This document shows positions 32,675 through 32,754 of a DNA stretch of 32,754 bases, one piece after another. This DNA is from Cyanobacteria bacterium UBA1221 (GTDB lineage: Bacteria > Cyanobacteriota > Vampirovibrionia > Gastranaerophilales > Gastranaerophilaceae). The stretch spans positions 1-32,754 of the forward strand of contig DBXD01000003.1 of the NCBI GenBank assembly GCA_002309425.1, written 5' to 3'. Positions within the stretch are counted from its first letter, which is position 1; the number at the start of each line of letters is the position of its first letter. The translations under genes were made by a program, and so were the position numbers. The notes under the pieces are model-generated. The model saw only the letters and a program-made list of their open reading frames with translations. It searched no databases and had not been told where the DNA came from.

Positions 32675-32754
32675 GAATTCTTCCTTATACCAACAACACT
32701 ATCTATATAATTACTATAAATAATTATATTTGCTAAATTATTAAGTTATGTAAA
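32675..32754. other. Upstream region of the GH77 gene
   Basis: 80 bases of very AT-rich sequence at the window edge. No gene or clear promoter is seen. Confidence 0.4.

Overview
The window looks like chromosome from an AT-rich, fermentative, gut-type bacterium. My best guess is a non-photosynthetic cyanobacterial relative (Gastranaerophilales, Melainabacteria/Vampirovibrionia). This is inference from several proteins whose unrelated bodies follow a Pro-x-Phe-Gly-like motif near the N-terminus, a bacterial FatA-type acyl-ACP thioesterase, a degenerate PilB/GspE ATPase, a hydrogenase-regulator-like ACT protein, and the overall base composition. No rRNA or other phylogenetic marker is present to prove it.

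Bases 1-6100 are accessory-like. A 120-bp sequence occurs twice (31-150 and 4543-4662), each copy next to REP-type palindromes; the second copy has a complete inverted REP pair (REPIN-like). Between the copies lie a beheaded gene remnant, an operon for an aminoglycoside-phosphotransferase-fold kinase and an EamA transporter, a 31-bp perfect palindrome, and two tandem membrane proteins that share a WG-type domain. A family-6-like uracil/hypoxanthine-DNA glycosylase, a small overlapping ORF and a tRNA-Leu(CAA) with its terminator follow.

Bases 6200-16700 hold a secreted carboxypeptidase-regulatory-like protein, an unknown two-gene operon, mazG, a 1395-residue RTX-type protein with a 496-bp internal DNA duplication, an MlaE-type permease, a degenerate PilB/GspE ATPase translated from 4 bases behind a single-domain response regulator, and a uridine-kinase-like protein.

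Bases 16700-17170 contain no gene but are extraordinarily rich in hairpins, including a cloverleaf-like three-hairpin junction and a perfect 19-bp inverted repeat. Downstream come a TM1266-like ACT protein, galactose mutarotase, a YkuD-type L,D-transpeptidase, an unlisted 40-residue ORF, an unknown PxFG protein, phosphoglucomutase/phosphomannomutase and prephenate dehydratase.

Bases 22800-32754 hold a small basic protein, a small HTH-like protein, a second unknown PxFG-like protein, a GGDEF diguanylate cyclase, a small secreted protein, a shortened dihydrolipoamide dehydrogenase, a YkgJ-type cysteine-cluster protein with an acyl-ACP thioesterase, glyA followed by a WecA/TagO-type phosphosugar transferase, and a divergent GH77 4-alpha-glucanotransferase.

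The core genes point to glucan and galactose use (GH77, mutarotase, hexose-phosphate mutase), envelope building (WecA-like, L,D-transpeptidase, thioesterase, MlaE) and signalling (response regulator, GGDEF). Convergent gene pairs are mostly separated by bidirectional hairpin terminators.
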